Below, piece after piece: positions 10,701-18,735 of a stretch of 19,577 nucleotides of DNA. The notes beneath the pieces were generated by a model. It made no database searches, was not told the DNA's origin, and saw only the letters and a program-made list of their open reading frames with translations. This stretch comes from Cruorifilaria tuberocauda. Its lineage: Eukaryota; Nematoda; Chromadorea; Rhabditida; Onchocercidae. The stretch covers positions 1 through 19,577 of the forward strand of contig JABVXU010000812.1 of assembly GCA_013365365.1 (NCBI GenBank). Direction: 5' to 3'. How positions within the stretch are numbered: the stretch's first letter is position 1; each line of letters opens with the position of its first letter. Both the position numbers and the translations under genes were made by a program.

Positions 10701-12209
10701 AGTTAACGTGAATTAGTTAAATGTTACTTTTCCTCAATAATAAATTTACTGACACTTGTGATTACTATTAAAATACCTTGAAAAGATATCCTGTTCCGTG
10801 AAACTTAGGTGCGTTAATTCCGAAAAAATCATCCATCTGAGCAAGAACTACGTGTACAGCAGAACCGGTAATGAAACCGGAAACTAATTGATCCGAGAAA
10901 TAAGCAGTAATAAATTCGAGTTGTAGAACACCTGCAATCAACTGAAAAAAAAATTCTATTAGGATGTGAGAGATTCGTCATAAAACAAACTTATCATAAA
11001 CTTTAATTCCTTTATCAGTGATATTGATTGTTGCTTGAAAGGAATTGAGGAAGTATCAAGCTTTCTTTTATGATTGCAATAACTATTGGGTAATTAGGTC
11101 ATTGAATAAATACGAATCGTAGAATGATAATTTAAAAAGTGATAAGTAAGTGATTGCGTAATCACTAGCAGTGAAGAATAATGAACACCTCAACAATGCC
11201 TGTTGTAAAAGCAAGTGTTGTAGTTATTTCTACATAGGTAATTGATGATGATAAGGTATCATTATCATTCATAACAATCATAGTATCATCCATTCTTGAT
11301 CTTTCCAGCATCACTTCATCACTTGCTAATGCACACATTATAGCTGTCACAGAGAACGATCCTACAACACAAAATGATAAGATCAATCGAGAAATGATAT
11401 CATCAGTGATAACAGATATGCTATTACAGATAATAGATACTAGTAGAGAGACTGTATTCGTTGTTAGATGATTTTCATGAACTATTATTTACTATGATCA
11501 ATTTCATCCATATTTACTGGATCTGAAAACCTGAAAAGCTTCGTTAAGCTCCAACTTTAGCAATTATCCAAATATCTATTAGCTATTTTAATTTAGTATA
11601 AATTAAAAATTATTACCAACAGAAGCATGTTTCGATGTTCCAAAAAACATATAGAAAAAGACTGGGAAAAAGGATACATATAAACCGTATACCGGATCAA
11701 CACCAGCCAATACTGCATATGCTATACCTGGAAAATATACCAGTCATATCAGAAAATCTTTATCTTATCACATGAAATTAGAATAGTATTATCATTGATC
11801 AATTAAACTATGTAACATTTTCAAAGTTTAATTACAATATGTTCAACTTGAACTGTTACTTATAGTTACTTATAGAATTACTAAATGTATAATCTCACTG
11901 ATACTTGATATGTTACATCGGAAATTCCATTAATCTTACAAAGTAAGCTATTCATACATAATGAATTTGAATTCTATCTTCAATAAACTTCAGTTTATCA
12001 AATTTTAAATTAATAAAAATAAAAAATAAAGCAAGGAACCTTGAGGTATATGCATGACACCAAGCGTAAGTCCACCAATAATATCATGAGGCGTATCAGT
12101 TTTCCAATTATATTTTGGTAACCATTGTAAAATTGGTACAAAATTCGTAAACCACTGCCATAGATTGGTGGGACTTGAGCATGGTATCAGTAATTGACGT
12201 GTTCCTTTC
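4668..12209 (-). CDS. SLC26/SulP-family anion transporter, 14 exons, C-terminus complete, N-terminus open
   Basis: Spliced minus-strand gene. Exons, 5' to 3': 12209-12040, 11727-11617, 11361-11189, 10941-10777, 10485-10324, 9993-9911, 9247-9100, 8942-8829, 8501-8424, 8296-8201, 7780-7406, 6730-6620, 5920-5866, 4795-4668. All junctions are GT/AG with matching phases, giving about 655 residues (SLC26 members are usually about 650-790). Residue numbers count from the first full codon of the first listed exon. Seen: LPKYNW at 30-35; HIPQGIAYA at 53-61; the SulP signature from PVYGLY to FGTSK at 68-89; further hydrophobic segments to about 465; a STAS domain from about 520 with [10 protein letters not shown]. 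The family exchanges anions such as sulfate, chloride, bicarbonate or oxalate at the plasma membrane; the substrate cannot be told here. Odd point: in the TM10 region the usual SLSR motif reads ALAR. No frameshift or internal stop, so it looks functional. Family call is very secure; exact ends are less so. Confidence 0.93.
4931..4998. repeat. Nested inverted repeats in intron 13
   Basis: Outer arms TGATTGCTT (4931-4939) and AAGCAATCA (4990-4998) enclose an inner perfect stem AAGCATTTTA/TAAAATGCTT (4967-4988, 2-nt loop) and a short TTTCCGGAAA palindrome. It could fold as a branched hairpin in RNA; no function known. Confidence 0.6.
5201..5241. repeat. 18-bp direct repeat in intron 13, period 23
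   Basis: AAATAAGATAGTAATAAG at 5201-5218 and 5224-5241, exact. Confidence 0.9.
5333..5390. repeat. 20-bp direct repeat in intron 13, period 38
   Basis: AGTATAACTAGGATAAAGGA at 5333-5352 and 5371-5390, exact. It lies just beside a GC-richer patch (5395-5480) with the short repeat TCCGACA. Confidence 0.9.
5866..5920 (-). CDS. SLC26 exon 13: short STAS exon
   Basis: Only 55 bp. Acceptor AGTTTTAG, donor gtaagt (consensus). Encodes [18 protein letters not shown], continuing the STAS helix after LNILKE and giving the strand usually read as (I/V)xVYFA. It ends phase 1, which fits exon 14 exactly. Confidence 0.92.
6072..6275 (+). other. Plus-strand coding-like ORF chain inside SLC26 intron 12
   Basis: After a TTTCAG acceptor, 6072-6187 reads open as [20 protein letters not shown] then [18 protein letters not shown] and ends at AAAG|gtttaa. 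A 53-bp candidate intron (6188-6240) ends in GGCAG, and 6241-6275 continues in phase as [11 protein letters not shown] before a consensus donor gtaagt. The next open stretch (6396 on, [20 protein letters not shown]) has the wrong phase to follow. It may be a nested gene, a decayed one, or chance. I recognise no family. Confidence 0.25.
6620..6730 (-). CDS. SLC26 exon 12: STAS core
   Basis: Acceptor CATTTACAG, donor GAG|gtcaat; 37 codons, phase 0 at both ends. Starts with a polar variable loop ([14 protein letters not shown]) and then [20 protein letters not shown], the diagnostic STAS core strand and helix. The Asp in LDCSG is the conserved position of the family. Confidence 0.95.
6930..7130. 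repeat. Degenerate tandem repeat in intron 11
   Basis: Repeated units close to AGTAATTGTAATATTACTTA, several diverged copies. Just upstream (6828-6890) a second set of ATGCGTAAAAATATAC-like units occurs. Confidence 0.8.
7406..7780 (-). CDS. SLC26 exon 11: last TM helices, linker, start of STAS domain
   Basis: Largest exon, 125 codons. Acceptor AATTTGCAG; donor ATC|gtaaga is strong, so the apparent C-terminus VRILFEH with stop at 7382 is intron read-through and not the protein end. Encodes [20 protein letters not shown], a further hydrophobic helix ending LIFRSQ, a basic linker with [10 protein letters not shown], and the first STAS beta strand, [20 protein letters not shown]. Confidence 0.95.
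7911..8177. repeat. Diverged tandem duplication in intron 10
   Basis: The segments at 7911-8008 and 8077-8177 share ATCATACTA, GATAATTCAGAAATGA, TGAATTTACT and GTAATTATAATTAAAAAA in the same order, about 166 bp apart. The second copy ends just short of exon 10. Confidence 0.8.
8201..8296 (-). CDS. SLC26 exon 10: conserved cytosolic segment after LPR
   Basis: Easy to miss: no long ORF marks it. Acceptor CATTGCAG, donor TTT|gtatgc; 32 codons, phase 0 at both ends. Encodes [20 protein letters not shown] then [12 protein letters not shown]. This fills exactly the expected gap (family pattern xVLxxIVxxxLxxMxxxxxxxxxxWxxSKxDF) between LPR of exon 9 and LIWIVAF of exon 11. Confidence 0.9.
8424..8501 (-). 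CDS. SLC26 exon 9: GPLLNTLPR helix
   Basis: Acceptor CCTTTTCAG; 26 codons, phase 0 at both ends. Encodes [20 protein letters not shown] then LNTLPR, matching the family LGPLxxxLP(K/R) stretch. The donor, AGG|gttcga, is weak for a nematode, but it is the only one that joins exon 10 in frame. Confidence 0.9.
8829..8942 (-). CDS. SLC26 exon 8: TM9-TM10 substrate-site region
   Basis: Acceptor ACTTTCAG, donor CAA|gttagc; 38 codons, phase 0 at both ends. Encodes [20 protein letters not shown] then [18 protein letters not shown]. By eye STALART aligns with the family STSLSRT motif, so the second Ser of SLSR (prestin Ser398 position) is Ala here, while the Arg (prestin Arg399 position) is kept. GTRSQ matches the conserved GxxTQ. 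Confidence 0.95.
9100..9247 (-). CDS. SLC26 exon 7: PxPRLPRF loop and following helix
   Basis: Acceptor CTATTTAG, donor CAG|gtttga. After completing a split Ala codon it reads [40 protein letters not shown] and MKYHVDSKQ. The SMAKxxAxxxxYxVDxxQE pattern is typical of SLC26 and runs straight into exon 8 (EIYALG). Confidence 0.95.
9911..9993 (-). CDS. SLC26 exon 6: TM helix and VGxIPTG-like motif
   Basis: Acceptor ATTACAG, donor gtaagt (consensus). Encodes [20 protein letters not shown] and IVGRIPT plus two bases of the next codon. It matches the SLC26 segment usually ending VVGxIPxGLPxP. Its short length (27 codons) hides it among out-of-frame ORFs. Confidence 0.92.
10324..10485 (-). CDS. SLC26 exon 5: mid membrane domain
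   Basis: Acceptor TTTTTCCAG, donor TTG|gtaagt (consensus); 54 codons, phase 0 at both ends. Encodes [20 protein letters not shown], a hydrophobic helix [10 protein letters not shown], and a short loop ending [10 protein letters not shown], which matches the PVP(I/Y)EL motif that opens the next helix in the family. Confidence 0.94.
10777..10941 (-). CDS. SLC26 exon 4: TM4-TM6 region
   Basis: Acceptor TTTTTTCAG, donor AAG|gtattt; 55 codons, phase 0 at both ends. Encodes [20 protein letters not shown] and [20 protein letters not shown]. The FLSxxLVxGFxTGAAxxIxxxQ pattern of SLC26 core helices is clear (here [22 protein letters not shown]). Confidence 0.95.
11189..11361 (-). CDS. SLC26 exon 3: TM3 end, extracellular loop, TM4 start
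   Basis: Acceptor TGTTGTAG, donor GAG|gtgttc. Encodes [17 protein letters not shown], then a polar, acidic loop ([20 protein letters not shown]) and the hydrophobic [12 protein letters not shown]. The loop holds an NDT sequon (residues 127-129), a likely N-glycosylation site if extracellular, as SLC26 topology predicts. The exon ends in phase 0. Confidence 0.93.
11617..11727 (-). CDS. SLC26 exon 2: sulfate-transporter signature
   Basis: Flanked by acceptor TTTTCCAG and donor gtaata; it completes a split Gly codon at each end. Encodes [20 protein letters not shown] followed by [16 protein letters not shown]. The PxYGLY...FGTSK run fits the SulP signature (TM2-TM3), which helps form the anion site. 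This is the most diagnostic exon of the gene. Confidence 0.95.
12040..12209 (-). CDS. SLC26 exon 1 (first certain): cytosolic N-terminus and start of TM1
   Basis: Starts after a strong nematode acceptor (pyrimidine-rich, TTTTCAG) and ends phase 1 at CAAG before gttcct. Encodes [12 protein letters not shown], then [17 protein letters not shown], the conserved stretch before TM1, and [15 protein letters not shown], the family's first helix. It enters in phase 2, so at least one upstream exon must supply the start codon. Reading through the acceptor in the same frame gives [11 protein letters not shown] but no ATG before two in-frame TGA stops near 12262-12267, which supports a splice here. Confidence 0.9.
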
Positions 12210-12260
12210 CTGAAAACCGTTTGCAAGGAAGGAGGAAGCACAGGTGTTGCAGGAATAAAA

Positions 12261-12293
12261 CTTCATCATGCATTTTTCCTTCCGATATTGCAT
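12261..12293 (-). CDS. Candidate start exon of the SLC26 gene (model A)
   Basis: ATG at 12293 reads MQYRKEKCMM plus two bases (AA), then a donor gttttatt. A 52-bp intron (12260-12210, ends approximate by one base) to the TTTTCAG acceptor at 12210 would join in frame to give [12 protein letters not shown]. Phase fits, and such short introns are common in nematodes, but all other introns here are longer. A TTTAG acceptor about 35 nt upstream could be a spliced-leader site. The competing model is a distant 5' exon. Confidence 0.35.
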
Positions 12294-12798
12294 TTTCAGT
12301 GTTCATCACTTCTTGCATTTCCTTTCTAAATTAATTTTTATTAATTAAGCCAAATAATTACAAAAATATTACTAATTAATAATGCATGCAATTTATTAAA
12401 ACAAATAAAAAAGCATTCATTAATTAGCTGAAATATTATTGAGAAAATTTTTACATGCAAAAAATAACCTTAAAATGCATGAAAAATGTTTTATCATCTT
12501 TCAATTGAAAAAAAAAAAAGTATTGAGATAGACATTATAAAAGAAATATGCAAAACTGAATTAAGATAAGTTAATAAATTAAATTTACAATAAGCTTACT
12601 GGACGTATTTTATAGTAAGTTTTTGGTAAGTTTGCCGAGATTAATTTTCATGTTCGATTTTATTCGAATAAATATTTTCCGGAAGATGAGGCTAAAGACC
12701 TGATATCCCGGATATCGATATCGACAGGTTTTTTTTTCTTTTTCGGGTAGAAATACAGAATCCATTCGATATGAAATTCCTTCCTCCCTTTCTCCCTC

Positions 12799-12822
12799 TT
12801 TCTCTCTCTCTCTCTCTCTCTC
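12799..12822. repeat. (CT)n microsatellite
   Basis: TCTCTC run of about 24 bp after a C/T-rich lead-in. It is inverted relative to the (GA)n tract at 13246. Confidence 0.95.
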
Positions 12823-13245
12823 ACATACATACCGTAAGAAGATGAGTGATACCGGGAAATTATTCGTGTATCAGATATTGAAACAGCATGTAAGTATTTA
12901 CTTCAACCGATCCTTTATCGTAGATTTTGACCTGTATTGAAATTTTCGATCATACTCCTCCTTTAAAAGGTAAAATTAAAAAATCTATTTTTAATATTAA
13001 TTTTATTAATGCCAAAAAAAATTATCAAAGTAATTTATCAAAATCATCAAAGAGAATTATCAAAGTAATCGGAATTTCTAAAATGATAAGATTTTATCTC
13101 ATTAACTGATATGATTGCTTTCTTATCAATTTTAACAAGATATTGATAAGAGAATTGGAATAATTGAATTCCATTTCTGATTTATTGAATAAAATTTATT
13201 TTTCAAACTAAATATTTCTTCTTGTTTATTTTAATTAAACAAATC

Positions 13246-13282
<37 letters not shown>
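13246..13282. repeat. (GA)n microsatellite
   Basis: GA dinucleotide run of about 37 bp with one GATA interruption near its start. Confidence 0.95.
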
Positions 13283-13285
<3 letters not shown>

Positions 13286-13420
13286 TGATATTAAAAAAAA
13301 AAACCAACCTGATTTAGACCATATGTATTCCATATACTTTCAGTTCCCATCAATTCTAAAATTATCAATCTTTGGAAGATCGGAAATGAATAATATCTTT
13401 GTCGAAAAAACGCATATACG

Positions 13421-13459
13421 AAATTAGCTTACTTTTTTTCTAAAAAAGTAAGCAAATTT
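13421..13459. repeat. Short-loop inverted repeat
   Basis: Arms GCTTACTTTTTT (13427-13438) and AAAAAAGTAAGC (13442-13453), 3-nt loop, extending outward by AAATTA/AAATTT with one mismatch. A stable hairpin on either strand. Confidence 0.75.
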
Positions 13460-14520
13460 ACAAAATGCTTCAATTTGTTTAAACTTGCTTTCAATGCTTT
13501 TTGAATTTTGCTTACTCAAAGATATTAACGATTAGAATTCAAAAGCGTATGCTTGTTATTTGTAATTTTGCATAATAGCTACAATAATAGGAATTTAATA
13601 TTGTAATTAGTGTTGTTTATTATTTAACATTTGAATGATAAACAAATTCTGCGAGTTTTTGTTATCAGCATTGAAAGTTTTAAAATCAAAATCACATCGC
13701 TGATCATTTAGATAAAATAAGTTACCTCAATTAGCTTTTGCGTATCATTTCTTATTTTATCCATAAACAAAGTACATTGTTGATTTTTACGAATCAATAG
13801 AGTTTCATCGTTTAAAATAATCTATCGATTTGATTCAGGTTAGCTTTCTAGTCGAACAGATACGGAATTAACAAGGAAACGATGAAAGTACCATTCGTCA
13901 AATCTACGATTCACTGTTAAATCTCTCATATCCATGAAGTATCGTAAATGTTAGCTCGTAGAGATTCAAAATCACAACAATCGTAGAACTCTTAATTCTT
14001 ACTAAGCAAGATAAAAGTACCTATAACAGAACTGAATCTAATTTAGAGTAATGTGATAAGTTTATATTTAGGATTCAAATCATTAGGATAGAAAAAAAAT
14101 AGGTCAGTAATTGTTCACAAAAAGTCGGATTCAAATCAGGACAAAAGAAATAGGTCATCATTGTTATAAAAAAGTCAAGTAAACAATAATGATCTATTTC
14201 TTTTTAAAAAGTTAAGTGAATATCATATCTGAAGTGAAACTTTATAGCTTACTTTGCTTAACTTCTGTAGAGTTAGTTATCCGATATTTGATCAGTGGTT
14301 CAGTTAACCTATGTTAACTGGGAATGTTATCACATTTAAGATTTTCGCAGTTACTAATCAACTATTTGAGTTATCACTCATTATGACTATCATATAGCCG
14401 AGTGATAATTCAATTTTCACAGTTCGAACTATCATGCATGATAACTTAGAAGTATAGGTGGTAACTCATGCTGATGGAGAGAGGATAAATACATTACATT
14501 TATATCAGTCCAATAATTCT

Positions 14521-14770
14521 AACATATTACTTAATTAACACTAAATTCATTACATATTACCAAGTACTAATAAAGTTACTTCTAGTGATATATCGGCGCA
14601 GTAAGTCATAAGGTAAAGAAAGCATTTTCCGCTTAATTTATAGTTAACATATTACTTACTTAACACTAAATTCATTACATATTACCAAGTACTAATAAAG
14701 TTACTTCTAGTGATATATCGGCGCAGTAAGTCATAAGGTGAAGAAAGCATTTTCCGCTTAATTTATAGTT
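14521..14770. repeat. Tandem duplication, two 125-bp copies differing at 2 sites
   Basis: Copy 1 is 14521-14645, copy 2 is 14646-14770. The differences are A/C at 14534/14659 and A/G at 14615/14740. Each copy carries the GC-richer TATCGGCGCAGTAAGTC. So few differences point to a recent duplication. Confidence 0.97.
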
Positions 14771-16439
14771 TAGATGAAATGGACGGCTAAGAAGCAATAG
14801 TGATTATATCGATAATAATGTGGAAAGCACTAAAATTGAATTAGCTTCCCAACAATTCAGTACTATCGTTGAATGATTGAATTAAATTTAAGCTAATCTA
14901 TGCTTTTAAATTAAACCTTTTATAGTTATATTAATTCAAATTATTACTTCATTTCCATGGATGATTTTACTTATATCACACGAAATGCAAGAAAAGTTGG
15001 GGAAGAAGCTTAACCATTAAAGCTAATAATTAGCTTTGGCTTCAATTTTTAAATTGAATATTGCTGATGTAAAACTTAGACGCATTTTATAACTTTATAA
15101 GATTAACTTATACATTACTTCAAAAGTAGCAAATAACCTTACCTTTTACTAGTAGGCTAATATAAAGGATTGCTATAGGAAATAACCTTGTGCTTTAGTA
15201 GTTAAAAGATTGTTATATTCTCAAATAACGAAATAAATTCAAATAGAATTTTGTAATTTGGTAAGATTAACAATCGATACATTACTTACAGTACAAAAGA
15301 AGAATTAATTCGACGAAAGCTATTTCAAGCTTTAATTAAATTTACAATCAATTCCTGTCCGATAATAAGTAATAAAGAAAATGGAACGAAAATGAAGAAA
15401 TTAGTACAACAATAAAGAATGAATCGTCGTTGAGTGCAAGGAAAAAAAAAAAAACGAAATTTCGAGGAAAGCAATTAAAACTTCTTATCAAAAATGAAAG
15501 ACAATTTTTTTTTTCATTTTTAAAATATGGCAAATTGTAATCGACGAGGATAGTTTTTTCTTTTTTATCATCATTTGATAAACTTATCATATGCTCGAAA
15601 TGACATTTAATCGTAATTGAAATTATTATTTCTCAAGAATTAATTCCAAAATTTTTGGAATTGAAACATTCAAATCACATCTGCTGTGAATTATACTTTT
15701 TCTTAAAGAAAAATTTATTCTATTAATAGAAGGCAATCAGTAATTGAAAATAATTAATTGTCGATCTAACGTCGATGCCAAAAAAGTATTGCATTTGAAC
15801 AGGTAAAGGAAGGTAGCACAACTCATTATGACTAAAGTTTAGTTTAAAATATGCTACAGGTAGGACTACTGGCTGTGAAAATAAAAATTTCGACTTTTTG
15901 ACTTTTAACGTTATATTACTAGCAAGCTTACTTCCTAGCATTATCACTTGCAAACAAACTTATTTGGTCATTTGACGCATAATGTTCTCTAGTTTACCTT
16001 TTAATAAATTATTGTTTATGGGATGTTTTTCTGCGATTGAAATGATGATTGATCCATTGATCGAATGATCGATTCATTTAGTTGAAAATATATTTGGAGA
16101 AATGAAAGTAAAAGCAATAACGTTCAACTAATTTAATTATATTCAGTTAGCTAAAAATCAGTATTATCATTCTCTTTGTATCACATTTTTCCAAAAAACA
16201 AAATTTATGTAATTCAACTGAAATTTGATGACTTAAAATAAGTAAGTTAAATAACTTTTACTAATACTAAAATTACTACTTAGGTTTGTATAAAATGAAG
16301 AAGAATTGTGCGATTTAATTGTTATCAATAAAATTTCATCAAATTCAATAACTAGTGATAAGGTATAAAGTAATCAAAAAGAAAAAGAGGAAGTTTTTAA
16401 CATTTGAAATTGTTAAATATAGAAATATGTATATGGAAC

Positions 16440-16506
16440 GTAACCATATAGAAGCTGATAAGCTGATACCGTATATTGTGCCGGATATTCTACCGTATAT
16501 GCTAGA
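16440..16506 (-). CDS. Candidate upstream 5' exon of the SLC26 gene (model B)
   Basis: Minus strand reads LAYTVEYPAQYTVSAYQLLY then GY, after a possible acceptor GTTAG and before donors gttcca (phase 0) or, 5 bases earlier, gttacg (phase 1). SLC26 N-termini usually carry a P-x-Y-x...LYGY-like stretch just before the segment that starts exon 1, so the match is suggestive. Neither donor phase joins directly to the exon at 12209 using its best acceptor, so a further small exon or another acceptor would be needed. The other strand of the same DNA reads MYMERNHIEADKLIP, taken as a shadow. Confidence 0.38.
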
Positions 16507-16591
16507 CTAACATTATCAGGTAGAGTTAAATAACTTTAAGAACAAATGATTGAAATTACGAAAAGCCACATTTTGATCATCGATCACGTTT

Positions 16592-16603
16592 CCTCACGTG
16601 AGG
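16592..16603. promoter_or_regulatory. CACGTG E-box palindrome
   Basis: Perfect 12-bp palindrome CCTCACGTGAGG centred on CACGTG, with TCACGTGA as its core, a form bound by bHLH factors of the TFEB/HLH-30 and Myc/Mxl type. It lies about 90 bp upstream of the candidate 5' exon (minus strand), where a promoter element would sit if model B holds. Confidence 0.4.
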
Positions 16604-18102
16604 GATCACTTATCCTAATCATAAGATTTATAGTTGATTTGTCACAAATTGAAACAATAGTATACCATTTGTTTATTTCTAAAGGAGAGTAAATTTCATC
16701 TCTTTGGATTGAAATTAATTGTGTAAAATCCATAAGGTTAGAACCATTAACCTAATTTTCATCCCTACTTTATTGCATATTCTTTTGTTTCATCTAAGAA
16801 CTAGAACTTATGAGAAGTGAAAGATCCAGTTTGTATAATTCCTTGCACATTTCATCGATCATTCTGTAAATATCAAATTTATGCTCAAATAAAATCTTCA
16901 AACTAAATCTCTAATTAAATCCCAAAAGTCAATTGATATTTTTAAATTTCAAATTTTCATAAATTTTATTCGTTTGATCAAATCACTAGATCGACTATTT
17001 TGAACTTAGAGATACTCAACACATCCTCAAAGCTGTCGATTCTTGAAAAATTAAATTTTTACTTGTAATTCTCATAATTATCAAATTTTGTTCATTCGAT
17101 TAAATTCTGAAAAAATCAATTGCATCTATAATTTACATAATTTCATTAAAATGCATAAAATTAGGATTAGCTTACTTATACGACTTTAATACTTGAAATC
17201 TCGATAACGAGATTTTCTTAAGAATTTGAAAGAGCTAAAAGATTAAAGTGTAAAGTAAAATTTATGAGTATATAACTCATCGATGACGATATAAATTATC
17301 ATCATCAAAGTGATAAGCTTACCTTCGATAGTATAAGTTAAAATTTTCAAATGATATAAGAAATCTATGAAGAGATAGTATCGTTATCAATCAATTACAA
17401 CAGAATTAAACTATTGCATGAAAAGGAAAAACTTGTCAGGAAGAAATGAGACAAATACTATCAATCAAACTTACAGTGAAACTAATGCTTCTATTATTTG
17501 CATAATACTTTTCTCTCCAATGCTTTTTCCATGCATATTTCATGAAATGGTAACATCGAGTATAAGCTTATCAGCTTATTTGTCATAAATTTAAAATTAC
17601 AATGAAACGAAGTAACACATGCAAACAAATCGTGCAAAACGAATGATAATTTTTTATTAAACTGCAAATTATCATGCATACATTCATATATCATTTAAAC
17701 AAATTTCATGATAAAAGTATTGATTTCAAAAAATTGTTGAAATTCATTACAACCAATATGTAATTGATTAAGGTAAATAATAATAATGAATGTCTTAATA
17801 AAGATCGTAAGGTAAAAAATCAATGAAATGAGTAATGGTAAAAGAAAGTAAAAGGAACACGTATTGCAAAGTTATCTGTTGCAGTAGCGATTTTGTGAGA
17901 ATGTTTATTGGAAAGCTTAAAAAACTGTCAAGTTTGAAAAGTTCAAAGTTCACGTATAATACTTATATTTACTCAGATGAGAACAGTTTTTTAAATCAGC
18001 TTAGATGGTTTTTGTACTTTCTTCAATAAATGAGATAAATTGATAACATATGAAATTCAGCGTGATGAAGTATCGAAGTTTAAATGTGACGCATGGTTTG
18101 TC

Positions 18103-18163
18103 CAAGTTGTTAAGTGAGCCAAGAATTAATAAAACGAATTTTCTTGGCTCATTTAACAACTTG
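18103..18163. ncRNA. Pre-miRNA-like hairpin (candidate)
   Basis: A 23-nt arm at 18103-18125 (starts CAAGTTGTTAAG) is complementary to 18141-18163 except one position that becomes G:U on the plus strand; the loop is 15 nt. A 61-nt hairpin with a 22-23 bp stem is the size of a microRNA precursor. Pairing stops at the arm ends, with no lower stem, so a small inverted repeat is equally possible. I recognise no known seed. Confidence 0.35.
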
Positions 18164-18224
18164 AAAGTGATGATATTACTTTTATCCTAAAAGCTATTTT
18201 ACAACAACGAGGAAAAAAATATCG

Positions 18225-18310
18225 AATATCGGTTACACGTATAAATCGACTACACGATTACACGTAAAAAATATGAATATCGATTATACGTATACATACG
18301 TATAAACAAT
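18225..18310. repeat. Degenerate TTACACGTATAAA-type repeats
   Basis: Units near ATATCGRTTACACGTATAAA recur three or four times, including the near-palindrome TACGTATACATACGTA. Confidence 0.6.
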
Positions 18311-18702
18311 AATTTTAATGCTTCCTTTATTTCGTAAAATTTATCTGGAAATTTTATACTTCCTATCTAGCATTAAAAGTATTTCAGAAATTAATATAAA
18401 GGATACATTGCATTTTACTGAATTAAAAGAACAAATAATTAATTTTCTTTTTTTCGAGTAATTTAAAAATTAAAATATTTTTTCATTCGAATATTTAATA
18501 TTAAGAGAGAGAGTGAAATTTCAATTGTACACTCGTTATCACAATGCCTATCATAATTTTATCACAGTTATCATAATCACGTAATCTACGTAAAATATCA
18601 ATATACAATGCTAACTAACATTTATATTCTCTAATCAAATTTGATGATGAAAATTTCTGCAAGTAAAGCCTTTAACGAATGTATATCATTCGGTTTTTTA
18701 TA

Positions 18703-18735
18703 ACACGTCATTACAACGTCGTACTGTGACGTAAT
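18703..18735. promoter_or_regulatory. Cluster of bZIP-like ACGT sites
   Basis: CACGTCATT (18704-18712), AACGTC (18715-18720) and TGACGTAA (18727-18734) lie within about 30 bp, the outer two facing each other. TGACGTAA resembles ATF/CREB-type sites. No gene start is seen nearby. Confidence 0.3.

Larger units (their letters stand above)
12330..16430. other. Non-coding stretch upstream of the certain SLC26 exons
   Basis: Either 5' flank (model A) or a long first intron (model B). It holds three GATATC sites in 21 bp (12702-12722), two microsatellites, a hairpin and the 125-bp duplication. A 36-codon minus-strand ORF near 13855-13965 and one at 15723-15953 are open but carry no family motif. Confidence 0.5.

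Noticed and set aside
11165..11188. VFIILHC tail after the exon 3 sequence
   Set aside because: It lies past the donor GAG|gtgttc; family sequence continues in exon 4 with LIAGVLQ.
14060..14145. GGATTCAAATC words as tRNA T-arm
   Set aside because: No cloverleaf stems or acceptor arm can be built around them.
15723..15953. 76-codon minus-strand ORF behind a TTTTCACAG acceptor, as a further 5' exon
   Set aside because: The peptide (PVVLPVAYFKLNFSHNEL) does not resemble SLC26 N-termini and no phase-consistent join was found.
17835..18029. 64-codon plus-strand ORF with RMFIGKLKK, RRM-like at first sight
   Set aside because: No second RNP motif and no continuing exon.
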